From Asinibacterium sp. OR53 (GTDB lineage: Bacteria; Bacteroidota; Bacteroidia; Chitinophagales; Chitinophagaceae), in NCBI RefSeq assembly GCF_000515315.1, contig NZ_KI911562.1:2006501-2070500 (forward strand): a stretch of 64,000 nucleotides of DNA, written 5' to 3'. Below are positions 44,808 to 53,264 of this stretch, piece after piece (the first letter of the stretch is position 1; each line of letters starts with the position of its first letter). The notes under the pieces were generated by a model. It had not been told where the DNA came from. It saw only the letters and a list, made by a program, of their open reading frames with translations, and made no database searches. The position numbers were made by a program, and so were the translations under genes.

Positions 44808-45917
44808 TTACAAATAAGAGAGATTGGTTTTGGGTGTCAGGGTCAGCAAAGTATGATACATCAACTGAATGGTGCCCTCGATATCGCTCTTGTGCAGCAT
44901 TTCCACGGTCGTGTGCATGTAGCGCAGGGGTATGGAGATGAGTACAGAGGGGCAACCATCATTGGCATAGGCGAAACTATCTGTATCGGTACCGGTGCTC
45001 CTGCTGAGGGTGCGGAACTGAACGGGTATTTTGTTTTTTTCAGCTACGTCTTCCACCACTTTCAGCAGTTTATTGTGGATAGCCGGCGCATAAGCGAGTG
45101 AAGGTCCTTTACCGCACTGTATATCGCCTTCAATGATCTTGTTGATCATGGGCGTACTGGTATCATGCGTAACATCGGTAATGATCGCTATATCGGGCTT
45201 GATGCGGCGGGCGATCATTTCAGCACCGCGCAAACCAATCTCTTCCTGTACAGCATTCACTATATACAGGGCGAAGGGTAATTTCTTTTTGTGCTCGTGC
45301 AGCAGACGTGCTACTTCGGCAATCATGAAGCCGCCTACGCGGTTATCGAATGCGCGGCCTATATAAAAGTCATTGGCCAGCTCATCGAACCCTTCTTCAT
45401 AGGTAACCACTGCGCCAATATGAACGCCCAGTTCTTCTACTTCTTTCTTGCTGCGGGCGCCGCAATCGAGACAAAGGTTCTCCACTTTGGGTTGCTGCTC
45501 TTTATCGCCATTGCCCAAACGGGTATGGATCGCGGGCCAGCCGAATACCGCTTTCACAGGTCCTTTTTTACCATGAATCCATACCCGCTTGGCAGGCGCT
45601 ACCTGATGATCTACGCCACCGTTGCGTTTCAGGTAAATGAGTCCCTGTTCATTGATGTAGTTCACGAACCAACTGATCTCATCGGCATGCGCTTCAATGA
45701 CCACTTTAAAAGGAGCGGTAGGGTTGATCACGCCCACAGCAGTGCCATAAGGATCGGTAAAGAAAGTATCGGCATAAGGCTTGATGTAATCGAGCCAGAG
45801 TTTTTGCCCGCCACTCTCAAAGCCAACCGGGGAAGGGGTATTGATATAATTCTTCAGAAAAGTCAGTGATTTGTCTGTCAGGATGGATGTTGCTTTCGTT
45901 TTTTTTGTCTTTGCCAT
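44808..45917 (-). CDS. M42 family metallopeptidase (glutamyl aminopeptidase/deblocking type)
   Basis: A 369-residue di-zinc aminopeptidase. The metal ligands and catalytic acids sit in IEAHADEISWFV (His-x-Asp), GRAFDNRVGG (bridging Asp), AVQEEIGLRGAEM (catalytic Glu and ligand Glu) and ITDVTHDTST (Asp), with a final His in YMHTTVEMLHKSDIEG. ATG 45917 begins at the normal N-terminus; the longer frame adds only intergenic sequence. Cytoplasmic, forms tetrahedral complexes in studied members. Confidence 0.93.
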   Translation of the reverse strand: MAKTKKTKATSILTDKSLTFLKNYINTPSPVGFESGGQKLWLDYIKPYADTFFTDPYGTAVGVINPTAPFKVVIEAHADEISWFVNYINEQGLIYLKRNGGVDHQVAPAKRVWIHGKKGPVKAVFGWPAIHTRLGNGDKEQQPKVENLCLDCGARSKKEVEELGVHIGAVVTYEEGFDELANDFYIGRAFDNRVGGFMIAEVARLLHEHKKKLPFALYIVNAVQEEIGLRGAEMIARRIKPDIAIITDVTHDTSTPMINKIIEGDIQCGKGPSLAYAPAIHNKLLKVVEDVAEKNKIPVQFRTLSRSTGTDTDSFAYANDGCPSVLISIPLRYMHTTVEMLHKSDIEGTIQLMYHTLLTLTPKTNLSYL

Positions 45918-45927
45918 AATCTTTGTT

Positions 45928-46773
45928 TTAAAAATATAACGCGCCGATGGTACCACACAGGGCTTTGACCAGCATAAGTCCGTCTATGATTGCAAGATAA
46001 TAGAGAATTGGTTTACGCCGTTGCATGGACAGCGCCACCATAATCAATAAAATGAAGGGGATCGTATTCAGCATAATGCGGAGGAAAGGGAAATGCATAT
46101 AATAAGCATAACTGAGAAAAGTCCCCAATCCCACCACACTTAATGGTAGAATGATGTAAAAAATGCTCTTCCGTAGCCCGATCTGCACCACAAAAGTTTT
46201 CAGCTGTTTGTTATGGTCTGCCACATAGTCTTTGAAATCAAACATGATACAGAGAACAGTGATGAACATCAGGTTTTTGATGAAGAGCAAAACGTTGAAC
46301 AGTTTAGGGGCATAAGGCAAGCCGTCCTCAATACTTTTGAAGAGTACCGGATACACCGTAACAGTGCCCGCCCATACAAAACCGATCACGAAGGGTTTCA
46401 GCCATCCGTTGTTGCGCAGGCTGTGCGAGCTATTGAGTGGTGCAGCACTGCCATAATAGAGTGCAGCAGCTACCGGGAAAATACCAATAGCTACCCATTG
46501 CAGAAAAGAAGCCGCTACCATCCTGGATCCGAACTCGTATAAGAGGATGCCGCCGCTGATGAAAGAGACAGCAGTGAGCGATAACTGGGATACCCGCATA
46601 GCCCGGTGGTTCCTGACATACCAGATGGAGCGGCGGTTACTGCTGTTGGTAATGCTTTCGGCCATGTAAGCATGGGTGTAATACAGTACTGTTGCGGCAA
46701 AAACAAACAGGTAATAGGTAAAATTGTTCAATCCGTATCCCTGTTGCAGACTGGCTTCGATCGATAGGGCCAC
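45928..46773 (-). CDS. UbiA-like integral membrane protein
   Basis: A 281-residue protein with about eight membrane segments and the layout of UbiA prenyltransferases. The second Asp-rich motif is seen as MFDFKDYVADHNKQLKTFV; the first motif (NxxxDxxxD) is replaced by ESITNSSNRRS, so prenyl transfer is doubtful. The only standard start is GTG 46773, but the frame stays open upstream to the stop at 46848 and there reads like family sequence (IIHTLFFGNYFYGVCTVALS), so translation may really begin at a rare codon between 46776 and 46845. It follows the lipoprotein gene on the same strand. Confidence 0.65.
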   Translation of the reverse strand: MALSIEASLQQGYGLNNFTYYLFVFAATVLYYTHAYMAESITNSSNRRSIWYVRNHRAMRVSQLSLTAVSFISGGILLYEFGSRMVAASFLQWVAIGIFPVAAALYYGSAAPLNSSHSLRNNGWLKPFVIGFVWAGTVTVYPVLFKSIEDGLPYAPKLFNVLLFIKNLMFITVLCIMFDFKDYVADHNKQLKTFVVQIGLRKSIFYIILPLSVVGLGTFLSYAYYMHFPFLRIMLNTIPFILLIMVALSMQRRKPILYYLAIIDGLMLVKALCGTIGALYF

Positions 46774-46845
46774 TGTGCAGACGCCGTAAAAATAATTACC
46801 AAAGAAAAGCGTATGTATTATTTTCGATTGCAGATATAAAATTGT

Positions 46846-47295
46846 CTATTTCAGTATCACGATGGTGGGTGAAACGACGGTGTCACTCACATTTTTCTGC
46901 TTATCACGTGCCCAAAATTTGAAATAGCAGGTGTCGTTCTTTCCAATCGGACATTGGGGCAGGATCGGATAGCCCGCCGCAGAATTGAATCCAACGGCAT
47001 AACCGATCTCCAGGGTGCCTTTCAGGTTGGGGGTTGCCACAAATTCGGGTATTTTAAGCCTGTCGGCGAAATTATTGCAACCGGTGGTCCGGGTAATTTT
47101 TTGTATCCAAATACTGTCTTGCAGGTCACCTTCCTTATCGGTGAATTCAATATTGAAGAGGATGGTCTGGTTGACACCGAAGCTGCTGCCGTTGACACTT
47201 TTGAAAGTTAATTTCGGACGCGTAGTATAGGTATCTTTGTTGCAAGACAATGCAATGAGTGTGATAGCAGTTAATATCAATAATGGGTTCTTCAT
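46846..47295 (-). CDS. putative lipoprotein of unknown function
   Basis: A 149-residue protein. ATG 47295 opens a lipoprotein signal peptide (MKNPLLILTAITLIALSCNK with the lipobox Cys18); the longer frame from 47409 has none. The mature part is beta-rich: LTFKSVNGSSFGVNQTILFN and DTCYFKFWARDKQKNVSDTV. There are three further Cys residues, probably in disulfides. No function is recognised. It may be co-transcribed with the UbiA-like gene directly downstream. Confidence 0.75.
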   Translation of the reverse strand: MKNPLLILTAITLIALSCNKDTYTTRPKLTFKSVNGSSFGVNQTILFNIEFTDKEGDLQDSIWIQKITRTTGCNNFADRLKIPEFVATPNLKGTLEIGYAVGFNSAAGYPILPQCPIGKNDTCYFKFWARDKQKNVSDTVVSPTIVILK

Positions 47296-47312
47296 TCGTT
47301 GTACTTTCCGTT

Positions 47313-47320
47313 CAAATTTA
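47313..47320 (-). promoter_or_regulatory. Bacteroidota -7 promoter element for the lipoprotein gene
   Basis: On the minus strand TAAATTTG fits TAnnTTTG, 17 bases before the ATG at 47295. No good -33 element is seen. The gap to the divergent LuxE-like gene is only 49 bases. Confidence 0.45.
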
Positions 47321-47344
47321 GTCAAAACCTTACAATAGAACACA

Positions 47345-48325
47345 GTGCTTCCTTTTGAAGTTAACAATATTTTCTCTATCCGGCCTGCCGATTTTGAAAA
47401 GTATTGCATGGATACCTTTCATTTCCAATACCGGCATAACCAGGTTTACCGTAGCTGGTGCGACCTGGTGTGCAAAGATATCGCCACTGTTATGACACCC
47501 GCACAGGTGCCGGCGTTGCCCATCTCGTTCTTTAAAACGCACCGGGTAGTGACTACGGATTTTGAACCACCCCTGTATTTTGAAAGCAGCGGCACCACAC
47601 AAACCGTTAACAGCCGGCATTGGGTAAAAGACCCGGACATATACCGGCGCAGTTTTACCCATGCTTTCGAACAGTTTTATGGCCCGGTACCCGAATGGTG
47701 TATCATAGGATTGTTACCCGCCTACCTGGAACGGCAACATTCTTCACTGGTGATGATGGTGGATGAAATGGTGAAGATGAGCGGCCATACCGCCAGTGGC
47801 TTTTATTTATACGAGCATGAAAAGCTGGCAAACACCCTCCGGCAACTGGAAGCGGCCAGGCAAAAAACACTCCTCATCGGTGTTACTTTTGCCCTGCTCG
47901 ATTTTGCTGAAACCCATCCGCAGCAACTGGAACATACCATTGTTATGGAAACGGGCGGCATGAAAGGCCGGAAAAGAGAAATGACCAGGGCAGAAGTGCA
48001 TGAACAGCTTTGCGCAGGTTTTGGTGTAAAACAGGTACATGCAGAATATGGCATGACCGAATTATTGAGCCAGGCTTATTCGAAAGGAGAGGGTCGCTTT
48101 TATTGCCCGCCCTGGATGAAAGTGCTGGTGCGCGACGAAGAAGACCCGCTGCATGTGCAAACGAGTGGACGAGGCTTGTTACAAATCATAGACTTGGCAA
48201 ACCTGTATAGTGTGTCTTTCATTGCAACGGAAGATGTGGGTATTGTTTATGAAGACGGAAGCTTTGAAGTATGGGGGCGGCTGGACCACAGTGATATCAG
48301 GGGATGCAGCTTACTGGTAGTGTAA
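47345..48325 (+). CDS. LuxE-like acyl-protein synthetase family protein
   Basis: A 326-residue protein of the LuxE/acyl-adenylate (ANL) type. The P-loop-like phosphate-binding motif is PLYFESSGTTQTVNSRHW (about residues 76-93); HAEYGMTELLSQAYSKGEG (near residue 230) is the adenylate-binding region, and VGIVYEDGSFEVWGRLDHSD is the hinge with the usual Gly-Arg. It lacks the large C-terminal domain of PaaK. It may activate a carboxylic acid or long-chain acyl group; substrate unknown. GTG 47345 is the likely start; ATG 47408 would remove family sequence. Confidence 0.8.
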   Translation: MLPFEVNNIFSIRPADFEKYCMDTFHFQYRHNQVYRSWCDLVCKDIATVMTPAQVPALPISFFKTHRVVTTDFEPPLYFESSGTTQTVNSRHWVKDPDIYRRSFTHAFEQFYGPVPEWCIIGLLPAYLERQHSSLVMMVDEMVKMSGHTASGFYLYEHEKLANTLRQLEAARQKTLLIGVTFALLDFAETHPQQLEHTIVMETGGMKGRKREMTRAEVHEQLCAGFGVKQVHAEYGMTELLSQAYSKGEGRFYCPPWMKVLVRDEEDPLHVQTSGRGLLQIIDLANLYSVSFIATEDVGIVYEDGSFEVWGRLDHSDIRGCSLLVV

Positions 48326-48332
48326 TGCTTTA

Positions 48333-48365
48333 TTTGGATGATAAGGATTTTTGCCCTTATATTTG
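48333..48365 (+). promoter_or_regulatory. promoter of the tRNA-Leu gene
   Basis: TTTG at 48333-48336 and TATATTTG at 48358-48365, separated by 21 bases, match the Bacteroidota -33 TTTG and -7 TAnnTTTG elements. The expected start of transcription is about 48372, 12 bases before the tRNA. An ATAAGG/CCTTAT repeat (48341-48360) lies inside it and may also end the preceding gene. Confidence 0.8.
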
Positions 48366-48372
48366 CACCCCG

Positions 48373-49977
48373 TTAAAGCGGAAGCCCAGGTGGCGAAATT
48401 GGTAGACGCACTGTGTTCAGGTCGCAGCGTTCGCAAGGATGTGCTGGTTCGAATCCAGTCCTGGGCACTAAAGTGGACAAATCGAAAATTGGTTCGGTTT
48501 GTCCATTTTCATTTTGGCTGAAACCCTTGTCCAGACTGTATATTAGCTGAACGGCTTCGTTCATTCTTGCGGTTCGATATTGGAATCCGTCAAAAACGAG
48601 TTTTTCGGGGAATATCGAACCAATGATTTCTCTTTTAGCTTTGTTATCTGCTTTTTCATAGAGTTTATCTAAACAAGTAAGTGTTGTCAATGCCCTATTC
48701 AGCAAGGGTTCTATACTTTTACCTTCTTGCGATAGTTCAATAAGCCTTGATTCAAGCCCGGTTATTTTCTTTTCATATTCTGATTTGATGCTGCGATATT
48801 CTGACGGCTCAATTTCATTTGACAATAGTAATTTACGGGCATTTGTAAGCTCCGCATTGGCTTTTTCCAATGCTTCTTTCACCTGCCTTAAATCTTCTCG
48901 TTGCGCCTTTGTTTGGGCTTTAAATTCTTCCTGCAACACCACTTTATAAACTTCTGTCATGCCTGGTTTGGGAACTAACTTTTTAAGTTCTCCTGAAAAC
49001 AATTTGTTGGCGTTTTCAGCCTTGAACCTTGCTCCACAAGATGAAACGCAATGATAGTAGTAGTACCTGCCGTTTCTGCCTTTTGAAGCGCTGCCTGTGA
49101 GCAGCTTGCCGCATTTAGGGCAAATCAAATAGCCTCTTAATTGTAATTCATCCATACTGCCCACTTTTGCCCGGTAGGTTCTTTTCTTGCCATTCAAATA
49201 ATCCTGCACATCATAAAAAAGTGCTTCTGATATAATTGGCTGATGCAAACCTTGTACATGCCTTGATTCTTCTTCTTTGTAACCTGACAAATAAATTCGG
49301 CCACAGTAAACAGGGTTTCTTAAAAGGTTCCAGAAATTAGCTTTACAGCATTTCACGCCTCTTTCAAAAGCCACTTTCATTATTTGTTCGACATTTAACT
49401 GGCCTACCGCCAATGTTTCAAAAACCCATTTCATGGTACTTGCTTCCGGCTCAATAGGCGCAATATATTTTTTTCCATCCTCAGTTATCTTATTTGCATA
49501 ACCAACTGGAGCAACACCCATCCATCTTCCTTCCTTTTTCGCTTTCCGCATACCAAGCAAAACATTCAATGCCCTGCGGTCGTTTTCAACTTCTGGGGCT
49601 GCCAGATAAAATGCAAGCATCAACTTGTTTTCCGGAACTGCTAAATCCAAAGGTTGTTCAATCGCCTGGGGTTCCACTCCGAGTTTACGAAGAATGTTTA
49701 TCATTTGGTAAGCATCGCCTGCATTACGGCTAAACCTGTCCCATTTAGAAAATAAAACAAAATCAACCGCATTTTTTTTCTTCTTTAAATCAAATAATAA
49801 ACCATTCCACTTTGGACGGTTGAACGTCTTTGCAGAATGGTCTTCAAAAATTACCTGCCTGACTTTTATCTGATTATTGTCGCAATACTTTCTTAAACGT
49901 TCCTCCTGGTCCCGCTGTGAGTAGCCTTTGTCTGCCTGCTCATCTGTACTTACACGGATGTATAAATCTGCTGTCAT
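48373..49977 (-). CDS. large serine recombinase (integrase of the conjugative element)
   Basis: A 534-residue site-specific recombinase. The N-terminal resolvase domain has LYIRVSTDEQ with catalytic Ser10 and FSKWDRFSRNAGDAYQM; a Recombinase domain (about residues 165-260) with GVAPVGYANK follows, then a zinc ribbon (YLICPKCGKLLTG and the Cys pair in CVSSCGARF, about residues 285-320) and a coiled coil (about 360-430). After Gly-Gln-Thr-Glu-Pro the frame continues antisense to tRNA-Leu as TGFEPAHPCERCDLNTV and stops at 48373 in the DNA beyond the tRNA. It presumably inserts and excises the element at the tRNA gene. It is translationally coupled to the small gene upstream. Confidence 0.94.
   Translation of the reverse strand: MTADLYIRVSTDEQADKGYSQRDQEERLRKYCDNNQIKVRQVIFEDHSAKTFNRPKWNGLLFDLKKKKNAVDFVLFSKWDRFSRNAGDAYQMINILRKLGVEPQAIEQPLDLAVPENKLMLAFYLAAPEVENDRRALNVLLGMRKAKKEGRWMGVAPVGYANKITEDGKKYIAPIEPEASTMKWVFETLAVGQLNVEQIMKVAFERGVKCCKANFWNLLRNPVYCGRIYLSGYKEEESRHVQGLHQPIISEALFYDVQDYLNGKKRTYRAKVGSMDELQLRGYLICPKCGKLLTGSASKGRNGRYYYYHCVSSCGARFKAENANKLFSGELKKLVPKPGMTEVYKVVLQEEFKAQTKAQREDLRQVKEALEKANAELTNARKLLLSNEIEPSEYRSIKSEYEKKITGLESRLIELSQEGKSIEPLLNRALTTLTCLDKLYEKADNKAKREIIGSIFPEKLVFDGFQYRTARMNEAVQLIYSLDKGFSQNENGQTEPIFDLSTLVPRTGFEPAHPCERCDLNTVRLPISPPGLPL
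48384..48467 (+). tRNA. tRNA-Leu (anticodon CAG)
   Basis: A class II tRNA of 84 bases without an encoded CCA. Acceptor arms GCCCAGG (48384-48390) and CCTGGGC (48460-48466) pair perfectly; the anticodon stem CTGTG/CGCAG carries the loop TTCAGGT with anticodon CAG at 48418-48420; the variable arm (CGTTCGCAAGGATG) and TTCGAATCC T-loop are typical of Leu. The integrative element begins directly after it, and the recombinase frame on the other strand runs through it, so it is the attachment site. Confidence 0.96.
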
Positions 49978-50114
49978 GTGCTTCTGTTTTGCGTTAAAGT
50001 TATCTTAGCAAATTTAAACATAAAGTCCAGTATGAGTACCGCTTGCTCCAATGAGATATGCACATTATGCCGCTTTAAAATTTCAATTACCTGTTCCGGT
50101 TTCACACTTGCCAT
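49974..50114 (-). CDS. 46-residue protein coupled to the recombinase
   Basis: Reads MASVKPEQVIEILKRHNVHI and continues with a helical stretch (EQAVLILDFMFKFAKITL). The stop TGA overlaps the recombinase ATG (ATGA). A strong Shine-Dalgarno AGGAGG lies at 50121-50126, six bases before the start, which is rare in this phylum. Small helical proteins of this kind are found before recombinase genes in Bacteroidota elements; a role in recombination control or directionality is possible but unproven. Verified codon by codon from the sequence. Confidence 0.75.
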   Translation of the reverse strand: MASVKPEQVIEILKRHNVHISLEQAVLILDFMFKFAKITLTQNRST

Positions 50115-50147
50115 ATCACACCTCCTCTTATTGAAATTGGTTTATTA

Positions 50148-50447
50148 TTATGTTTTCATTTCTATATTTTTCAAGTGAATTACACTTGTCTCAAACTGAT
50201 TGGAACAAGGTTCATAAATTATATAACCATATTCCTGTAGCTGGTTTATACATTTGTTGTAGGTCTGCCGGGCATTTATTTTGGCAGCCTTCATTATTAA
50301 AGCTCTCTCAATTTTTATTGGATTATTTCCACCAGTAATATTCCATTGCTGCAGTAACGCCATGTAAATGCTGATATGCGAAGCGCCGATACGGGTATCG
50401 GTGGCTATAGCAGCATAAAAGCCTGTTAGTGGTGGAAAAATGTCCAT
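50148..50447 (-). CDS. winged-helix-like DNA-binding protein of the conjugative element
   Basis: A 99-residue protein. FPPLTGFYAAIATDTRIGAS leads into a helical segment, then LIMKAAKINARQTYNKCINQ followed by LQEYGYIIY, which looks like a winged helix-turn-helix with its wing strand. Similar short proteins occur near the recombinase end of Bacteroidota conjugative elements. A regulatory role is inferred from the fold only. Confidence 0.65.
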   Translation of the reverse strand: MDIFPPLTGFYAAIATDTRIGASHISIYMALLQQWNITGGNNPIKIERALIMKAAKINARQTYNKCINQLQEYGYIIYEPCSNQFETSVIHLKNIEMKT

Positions 50448-50452
50448 ACTGC

Positions 50453-51208
50453 TTAATCCTGGTTAACTCTGTTTCGTTTTCCTTTGCCTGAAATTCGCTT
50501 CTTCTTAAGTAGCCCACTGCTTGATGTACCATTAGATTCTTCTGGAATTGATTCATCACCATTATCAGATTGCTTTCTTTTAAGCTGCAATTGTTTTTCC
50601 ATGTATTTGTTTTGAAGAAAGCGATACGCTTCATCTGTTGTAATTCCACTACCATCTTCAGCAATGTAAAACCGCTGGCTAACATCTGCTTTGTTCTTAA
50701 CAAGTGGGAGTGAGCCAACTATTTCCAAATGCAAAGTACCTGTCCAAAACTTTTGCTTCAATACAGATGCAATTACTTTTCCCTGTTCTGACTTTTCAAG
50801 TATGGAAAGGCTTCCGATTATATCTGAAATTCTCAATTCTGTTTCCCAGGTTGATTTTTCTTCAGCGTTCCATAACTTTTTATCGTCAAGGCTGAATGCC
50901 TTTTTCCAATCAATACCCGCCATCTGTTTTTCTAATTCAGCAGGATTTACTCCATCAACAGGCAAAACTAAACCACCGTTTGCTTTTTGCAGCGTTACAT
51001 CATAGTATTGCAGTTGATAGTTGTCAGTTTTTTGCAACCGTTCAAAATATAAACTGAAAAGCAGTATATCTTTTTCTTTAATCACTCTTTGAGGCAAAAA
51101 AAAATCAGCCGGTTTAAAACAGATTCGTTTTAAAAGTAAACTACCTGCATCATGAAAGCCAAGTACCTCTAACTGCTTACTCAGCTCTGCTATATTCTGG
51201 ATATTCAT
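50453..51208 (-). CDS. conjugative element protein of unknown function
   Basis: A 251-residue protein, not recognised. It has a helical start (IAELSKQLEVLGFHDAGSLL), a central beta part, the segment QRFYIAEDGSGITTDEAYRF near residue 190, and a strongly basic tail (LLKKKRISGKGKRNR). The same order of elements appears in the second half of the protein at 51250-52482, so the two look like distant paralogues. No catalytic motif or signal peptide is seen. Confidence 0.6.
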   Translation of the reverse strand: MNIQNIAELSKQLEVLGFHDAGSLLLKRICFKPADFFLPQRVIKEKDILLFSLYFERLQKTDNYQLQYYDVTLQKANGGLVLPVDGVNPAELEKQMAGIDWKKAFSLDDKKLWNAEEKSTWETELRISDIIGSLSILEKSEQGKVIASVLKQKFWTGTLHLEIVGSLPLVKNKADVSQRFYIAEDGSGITTDEAYRFLQNKYMEKQLQLKRKQSDNGDESIPEESNGTSSSGLLKKKRISGKGKRNRVNQD

Positions 51209-51249
51209 TGCACAACATTTGATAATTACTAAAATGGTTCAGGGATGCA

Positions 51250-52482
51250 CTACGACACCCCTAAACCTTTGCCTTTACTTTCCCTCTTTTTAGGCAGCAG
51301 GCTTTGTCCATTCTTTTTCTCCAGCTTTTCCTTTTCAGCCTTCGGCTCCTGTTTCAATTCTTTTTTTTTATCATTTTCCTGGCCTGCCTTTACTTCTTTG
51401 CTGCCTTTATCAATGCCGGATTTGTATTGTTCCAGCGATTCTTTAGCAACCATCTTCATGTTTGAATCGTACATGGTAACTTTTTTATACTGTGGGTCAG
51501 CTTCCATAAACATTTTATGGCTGCTGCCATCCTTTTCAATGGTTACCGATTGTACATTCCCTTTTTCCAATGATTGCATCAGGGCTTTTGCCTTATCCGG
51601 GTCGTTCAATTCCGCCACTGCAAATTTTTCAACTGCCGCTTTCAAATCATAGCCATATTTTTCATGGAATTGCTTTACTTCAAAATTGTTGTTCTTGTCT
51701 TTGTTTTCAAAGTCAAGCTGTATCCAGGCTTTATACGGCTGGCCCTCTTTGGTGGTAAGGTCTTTGTGAACAGCCCGGCCATCCAGCAAGTTGTAGGCTT
51801 CTTTTGCTGTTACACCTTTGCCTTTGTTCAGGTAAAATGTTTGCTCATTTTTCTCGCCATTGCTTTTTTCCAATGAAGCATTGTAATTGTTGAAGAAATA
51901 CATGTCCGTAGAATCGGACTTTCGGAAATTCAGCGTAGCCTCAAAAGGTTTCTTATTGATTTCCGCAGCAAATCGTAGTTGGAATTCTGCTTTACCTTCA
52001 CCAAGATTCCGTTCCAGTTCCCGGTACATGTTTTCGCCAAAGCCCATGTATTTGATGTTGTCTTTCAAATACTGAAGATTTTCGTTGTTCATAAAATTTG
52101 TTTTTAATTGTTTATCGAATAATAATAATAATTGCTGTGATTCAAAGTGGTCAATCAATGCGTCTGTAAAATCATTGCCATCCTTGTTATACAGGCCATT
52201 TGCATCAGGGTCAGGATTTAGCTGGCGTTGGAGTTCTTCCCCGTATGGAATTTGATTTAAAATATCTTTTACTGAATTGAAATGAAGTACAGCGAATCTG
52301 TCACGGTCACTTATATTGTTTTCTGCAAATTCAACAGCTTCATCCCTTGTCTTAAAAAAATGTACATCGCTTTTATCAATAAAATAAAGACTGTTGTTAT
52401 AGGCCATGTACTTTTCGCCTTTAGATACTGCAATGCTCACCAGGTCGAGTACTTCATCTGCTATGGGATGTTCTGTTATCAT
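51250..52482 (-). CDS. conjugative element protein with two parts, function unknown
   Basis: A 410-residue protein. Residues 1-129 form a small mixed domain (HPIADEVLDLVSIAVSKGEK, KTRDEAVEFAENNISDRDRF). An internal Met at 130 begins MNNENLQYLKDNIKYMGFGE, the typical start of a separate gene in related elements, so the protein looks like a fusion of two proteins. Later TFYLNKGKGVTAKEAYNLL and a lysine/glutamate-rich tail ending LLPKKRESKGKGLG follow. It overlaps traN by 4 bases. Function unknown. Confidence 0.6.
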   Translation of the reverse strand: MITEHPIADEVLDLVSIAVSKGEKYMAYNNSLYFIDKSDVHFFKTRDEAVEFAENNISDRDRFAVLHFNSVKDILNQIPYGEELQRQLNPDPDANGLYNKDGNDFTDALIDHFESQQLLLLFDKQLKTNFMNNENLQYLKDNIKYMGFGENMYRELERNLGEGKAEFQLRFAAEINKKPFEATLNFRKSDSTDMYFFNNYNASLEKSNGEKNEQTFYLNKGKGVTAKEAYNLLDGRAVHKDLTTKEGQPYKAWIQLDFENKDKNNNFEVKQFHEKYGYDLKAAVEKFAVAELNDPDKAKALMQSLEKGNVQSVTIEKDGSSHKMFMEADPQYKKVTMYDSNMKMVAKESLEQYKSGIDKGSKEVKAGQENDKKKELKQEPKAEKEKLEKKNGQSLLPKKRESKGKGLGVS

Positions 52483-53243
52483 TTCAAATCGGGTAGTACT
52501 TTTGACTTCATGATAGCCTTATTATTTACTCTTAACAGAAAATGCCTGCCACCGTTCTTCTCGGTTATTTGAACCACCAAATACTTTTTGTCAGGTATAG
52601 TAAATTTTTCCAAAGCCACAACAAAAGCTGTTTTGCTATTGCCTTTTACCTTGCTGTGATTACCTGTGATATAAACAGGCTTTTGTTCCACTTCTTGTAC
52701 AGCTGTTCTTTTACTTCGCTTCTTATCTTTAATAAAAAAACGAAGCAAGTCCATATCGTAATCTACTGTGCCATCATTTTTGATGTATAACTGATAGTAA
52801 ATGATATTGTCTTTAATGTAAATTCCCCTGATGCCTGCCTGCATGTTGTATTTCTTATCCTTTATTTTCTTTACTATGCGTTCATTATCCAGTATCATAT
52901 TGGCATAAGTACTGATTGTAGCCGTTCTGTTTACGGGTAAATAATGCACCCACACAGCAGGCTTAGCATCATAATTAACTGTAAAGGCATATACGCTGCC
53001 ATCATCCGTTACAACACTTAAATTTGTTTCTGTAAAATCTTTTACTGCCGCTTTTACTAATAAAATTTCCGGTGCTTCTTTTACCTGCTGCGCCAGTACA
53101 GAACTTGTGCCACGGTCAACATGCTTAATGGCGAAAGGAAATACAAGGCTGGTAGTTTTATCAGTTGTAATATTCAGTTTTGTTTGTGCAAGACTAAACA
53201 TGACTACAAGGCACCCACAAATCATACTCACTATTCTTTTCAT
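52479..53243 (-). CDS. traN: conjugative transposon protein TraN
   Basis: A 254-residue exported protein (signal peptide MKRIVSMICGCLVVMFSLAQ) corresponding to CTnDOT TraN, the VirB9-like part of the outer core of the transfer apparatus. Features: TTDKTTSLVFPFAIKHVDRG near the N-terminus, IRGIYIKDNIIYYQLYIKND in the middle and AFVVALEKFTIPDKKYLVVQ near the C-terminus. It follows traM by 21 bases. Confidence 0.88.
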   Translation of the reverse strand: MKRIVSMICGCLVVMFSLAQTKLNITTDKTTSLVFPFAIKHVDRGTSSVLAQQVKEAPEILLVKAAVKDFTETNLSVVTDDGSVYAFTVNYDAKPAVWVHYLPVNRTATISTYANMILDNERIVKKIKDKKYNMQAGIRGIYIKDNIIYYQLYIKNDGTVDYDMDLLRFFIKDKKRSKRTAVQEVEQKPVYITGNHSKVKGNSKTAFVVALEKFTIPDKKYLVVQITEKNGGRHFLLRVNNKAIMKSKVLPDLK

Positions 53244-53264
53244 TGCTTTACTATTTAATATTTA

